A DNA stretch of 64,000 nt from Rhodospirillaceae bacterium (lineage in GTDB: Bacteria; Pseudomonadota; Alphaproteobacteria; CACIAM-22H2). The stretch lies in contig JALHMR010000013.1 in NCBI GenBank assembly GCA_022843945.1, positions 62,001 to 126,000 on the forward strand, given 5' to 3'. The notes under the pieces are model-generated. The model saw nothing but the letters and a program-made list of their open reading frames with translations, was not told the DNA's origin and did no database searches. The position numbers and the translations under genes were made by a program. Of this stretch, positions 61,218-64,000 are shown piece after piece (within the stretch, counting starts at the first letter, position 1; each line of letters starts with the position of its first letter).

Positions 61218-62834
61218 ATGCCCGAGTTCGCATTCCGCGACCTGTTCGACCTTGGCGAAGACAAGACCGAGTATCGCAAGGTCACCGGCGATCACGTGTC
61301 GCAGGGAAGTTTCGGCGGCGAGCCGGTGCTGAAGATCGAGCCCCAGGCCCTGACCCTGCTGGCGGCGGAGGCGTTCCGCGACATCTCGCATCTGCTGCGG
61401 CCGAGCCACCTCAAGCAGATGCGCACCATCCTCGAGGACCCCGAGGCCTCGGCCAACGACAAGTTCGTCGTCCACGACCTGCTGAAGAACGCCTGCATCT
61501 CGGCCGGCGGCATCCTGCCGATGTGCCAGGATACCGGCACGGCGATCGTCATGGGCAAGAAGGGCCAGCACGTATGGACCGGCGGCAACGACGACGAGGC
61601 GCTGGCCCGCGGCGTGCACCGAACCTTCACCGAGCGCAACCTGCGCTACAGCCAGCTCGCCCCGCTCGAGATGTTCAAGGAAGTGAACAGCGGCGACAAC
61701 CTGCCGGCCCAGATCGAGGTCTACGCCACCGACGGCGACGAGTACGACTTCCTGTTCGTCGCCAAGGGCGGCGGCTCGGCCAACAAGACCTTCCTGTTCC
61801 AGGAAGCGCCCTCGAAGCTCAATGACAAGGACCTGATCAAGCTGCTCGACGACAAGATCAAGTCGCTGGGCACGGCCGCCTGCCCGCCCTATCACCTGGC
61901 GATCGTCATAGGCGGCCCGTCGGCCGAGTTCGTGCTCAAGACCGTGAAGCTCGCCTCGACCCGCTATCTCGACGGCCTGCCCGAGCAAGGCAACAAGTTC
62001 GGCCAGGCCTTCCGCGACCGGGCCATGGAAGAGCGCGTCCACAAGCTGACGCAAAGCAGCGGCATCGGCGCCCAGTTCGGCGGCAAGTATTTCTGCCACG
62101 ACGTGCGCGTCGTGCGCCTGCCGCGCCACGGCGCCAGCCTGCCGATCGGCATCGGCGTCTCCTGCGCCGCCGACCGCCAGGCCAAGGGCCGCATCACCAA
62201 GGACGGCGTGTTCCTCGAGCAGCTCGAGACCAATCCGGCGCAGTACCTGCCGGAGATCGATCTCGGCCTGCTCGGCGGCGACGTGGTCAAGATCGACCTC
62301 AATCGGCCGATGGGCGAGATCCGCAAGACCCTGTCCGGCCTCAAGATCACGACCCGCGTCTCGCTGACCGGACCGCTGGTCGTGGCCCGCGACCTGGCAC
62401 ATGCCAAGATCAAGGCGGAGATGGAGAAGGGCGCGCCGATGCCCGACTTCTTCAAGAACTTCATCATCTACTACGCCGGCCCGGCCAAGCGCCCCGACGG
62501 TTACGCCTCGGGCGCCTTCGGCCCGACCACGGCCGGCCGCATGGATTCATTCGTCGATCCGTTCATGGCCGCCGGCGGCAGCTTCGTCACCCTGGCCAAG
62601 GGCAACCGCTCCAAGGTGGTCACCGACGCCTGCAAGAAGCACGGCGGCTTCTACCTGTGCTCGATCGGCGGCGAGGGCGCCCTGCTGGCCGAGAAGCACA
62701 TCAAGAAGGTCGACTGCATCGCCTTCCCGGAGATGGGCATGGAAGCGGTGTGGAAGATCGACGTGGTCGACTTCCCGGCCTTCCTGGTGGTCGACGACAA
62801 GGGCAACGACTTCTTCGAGAAGTGGCGGGGCTGA
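61218..62834 (+). CDS. fumarate hydratase class I (4Fe-4S)
   Basis: A 538-residue class I fumarase with N- and C-terminal domains in one chain. The three cluster cysteines are probably those in [23 protein letters not shown] and [21 protein letters not shown] and [15 protein letters not shown] are substrate-site segments. It interconverts fumarate and malate in the TCA cycle and is oxygen-sensitive. It lies 35 bases after sspB and may share its transcript. Confidence 0.94.
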   Translation: MPEFAFRDLFDLGEDKTEYRKVTGDHVSQGSFGGEPVLKIEPQALTLLAAEAFRDISHLLRPSHLKQMRTILEDPEASANDKFVVHDLLKNACISAGGILPMCQDTGTAIVMGKKGQHVWTGGNDDEALARGVHRTFTERNLRYSQLAPLEMFKEVNSGDNLPAQIEVYATDGDEYDFLFVAKGGGSANKTFLFQEAPSKLNDKDLIKLLDDKIKSLGTAACPPYHLAIVIGGPSAEFVLKTVKLASTRYLDGLPEQGNKFGQAFRDRAMEERVHKLTQSSGIGAQFGGKYFCHDVRVVRLPRHGASLPIGIGVSCAADRQAKGRITKDGVFLEQLETNPAQYLPEIDLGLLGGDVVKIDLNRPMGEIRKTLSGLKITTRVSLTGPLVVARDLAHAKIKAEMEKGAPMPDFFKNFIIYYAGPAKRPDGYASGAFGPTTAGRMDSFVDPFMAAGGSFVTLAKGNRSKVVTDACKKHGGFYLCSIGGEGALLAEKHIKKVDCIAFPEMGMEAVWKIDVVDFPAFLVVDDKGNDFFEKWRG

Positions 62835-62871
62835 GCCCCGCCTTCCCTATCGTTCCCCGGACAGGCGCCGC

Positions 62872-64000
62872 CTAGGCGGCGCGCATCCGCTTCAGGAAAT
62901 CGTCGATCTGGCCGCGCAGGCTTTCGGACTCGGCGCCCAACGCCTGGGCCGCCCCGAACACCTCGCCGGCCGCCTTGCGCGTCTGGTTGGTCGCCTGGGT
63001 GACGCCGCTGATATTGCTCGAGACATCCTCGGCGCCCTTCGCGGCTTCGCCCACGTTCCGCGCGATCTCCTGGGTCGCGGCGCCCTGCTCCTCGACCGCC
63101 GAGGCGACCGTGGTGGCGATGCCCGAGATACGCTCGATGGTCTGGGTGATGAGCTGAATCGCCTCGACCGATTCCGCCGTCGCCGTCTGCATCTCGGCGA
63201 TCTTGGCGCTGATCTCCTCGGTCGCCTTGCCCGTCTGGGTCGCCAGGTTCTTGACCTCCGAGGCGACGACCGCGAAGCCCTTGCCCGCTTCGCCCGCACG
63301 GGCGGCCTCAATAGTGGCGTTGAGGGCGAGCAGGTTGGTCTGGCTGGCGATGTCGCTGATCAGCTTCACCACGTCGCCGATCCGCTTGGCCGCCTCGGCC
63401 AGGCCCTTGATCTTGACGTCGGTCTGGCCCGCCTGATCGACAGCCTGGCGGGTGATGATGGTCGATTCGGAAACCTGCCGGCCGATTTCGGCGATCGACG
63501 AGGACAGCTGATCGCCGGCCGCGGCCACGGTCTGAACGTTCGTCGAGGCCAGCGCCGAGGCCGAGGCGACGGCGGCGGCCTGGCGCTCCGTCGTCTCCAC
63601 CGTGCCGTTCAGGGCCGTCGACGTCGCCCGCATGCCCTCGGCCGCGGCGCCCAGCTTGCCAAGCGCCATGCCGATCGCCGAATCGAATTCGCCGATCTCG
63701 CGCTCGATGGCCGCACCCCGCGCCGCCTTGCGCCCCTGCTCCGCTTCCTGCTCGGCGCCGAGCTCGCGCGCCCGCCGGGCGTTGTCCTTGAAGACCTGCA
63801 GCGCCTTGGCCATCGCCCCGATCTCGTCGTGGCGCTCCCGCGCGGGGATATCGACCTCGATGTCGCCATCGGCCAGCCGGGTCATCGCCCCGGTCATGAC
63901 GCGGATCGGCCGTGCCGCGAGGGTGCCCATGCCGACGCCCAGGATGAGAATGAGGACTGCCGCGGCACCGATGACCGCCGTCATCATGACGATGGCGCCG
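62872..64000 (-). CDS. methyl-accepting chemotaxis protein (5' end outside window)
   Basis: The frame is open to the window edge, so the sensor domain is missing. What is present: a membrane helix ([21 protein letters not shown]), HAMP ([23 protein letters not shown]), a methylation helix, and the signalling tip with [32 protein letters not shown], which docks CheA/CheW. It ends [11 protein letters not shown] without a CheR-binding pentapeptide. It converges on the fumarase gene. Confidence 0.92.
   Translation of the reverse strand, partial: GAIVMMTAVIGAAAVLILILGVGMGTLAARPIRVMTGAMTRLADGDIEVDIPARERHDEIGAMAKALQVFKDNARRARELGAEQEAEQGRKAARGAAIEREIGEFDSAIGMALGKLGAAAEGMRATSTALNGTVETTERQAAAVASASALASTNVQTVAAAGDQLSSSIAEIGRQVSESTIITRQAVDQAGQTDVKIKGLAEAAKRIGDVVKLISDIASQTNLLALNATIEAARAGEAGKGFAVVASEVKNLATQTGKATEEISAKIAEMQTATAESVEAIQLITQTIERISGIATTVASAVEEQGAATQEIARNVGEAAKGAEDVSSNISGVTQATNQTRKAAGEVFGAAQALGAESESLRGQIDDFLKRMRAA

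Overview
This is a GC-rich (roughly two-thirds G+C by eye) chromosomal window with strong alphaproteobacterial marks: a circularly permuted two-piece tmRNA gene beside the alpha-type ClpXP adaptor SspB, TrcR (DUF1013), DUF1192, HWE-family histidine kinases, an hflK-hflC-degP cluster, ThyX, DUF465 and a GTTC-N7-GTTC LexA-type box. The order could be Rhodospirillales or Hyphomicrobiales; no rRNA is present to decide. I found no transposase, integrase, CRISPR array or tRNA gene.

Layout. 1-8065: cytochrome c' end, nucleoside hydrolase, then a nitrogen/carbonyl catabolic block (glutamine-synthetase-like ligase, aldehyde dehydrogenase, LysE exporter, secreted transglutaminase-like protein, Fe-alcohol dehydrogenase, alpha/beta hydrolase). 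8066-13881: two orphan periplasmic binding proteins, a double cold-shock protein, a DEDDh exonuclease, a guanine-deaminase-like enzyme bracketed by a duplicated exonuclease 3' end, and a 2OG-Fe(II) oxygenase. 13882-19437: sensory block (CheB-CheR fusion, an out-of-frame PAS-HWE kinase module, response regulator, stand-alone CheB). 19518-24885: DegP, HflC, HflK and an Mrp ATPase with a histidine-rich linker. 25000-30063: accessory island of lower GC holding decayed toxin-antitoxin pieces, a thermonuclease, an Eco29kI-type restriction endonuclease with C5-methyltransferase, Vsr and a ribbon-helix-helix protein, and a divergent small-ORF/HNH pair. 30130-39673: thyX, DUF465, a repeat-flanked GIY-YIG gene, a PAS histidine kinase, an acyl-CoA ligase, a dienelactone-hydrolase-like protein and prpE.

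39844-55821 is the most striking part. It is an array of fifteen paralogous PF04392 (ABC_sub_bind) periplasmic binding-protein loci: thirteen intact, one split by an amber codon, one chimeric fragment. They form two divergent operons. The plus-strand operon runs nine binding proteins into a membrane Cache-HAMP class III nucleotide cyclase, and nearly every junction is the same 4-base stop/start overlap. No ABC permease or ATPase gene lies anywhere in the window. My inference is that many alternative periplasmic receptors feed one cyclic-nucleotide output instead of, or as well as, transport.

55852-64000 returns to housekeeping: an SDR, a secreted small protein, cytochrome c, TrcR, quinone oxidoreductase, DUF1192, a candidate CU-rich small RNA, ssrA (tmRNA), sspB, class I fumarase and the start-truncated end of a chemoreceptor. 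ssrA and sspB belong to one pathway (tagging of stalled nascent proteins and their delivery to ClpXP). Dispersed palindromic intergenic repeats occur at many gene ends.
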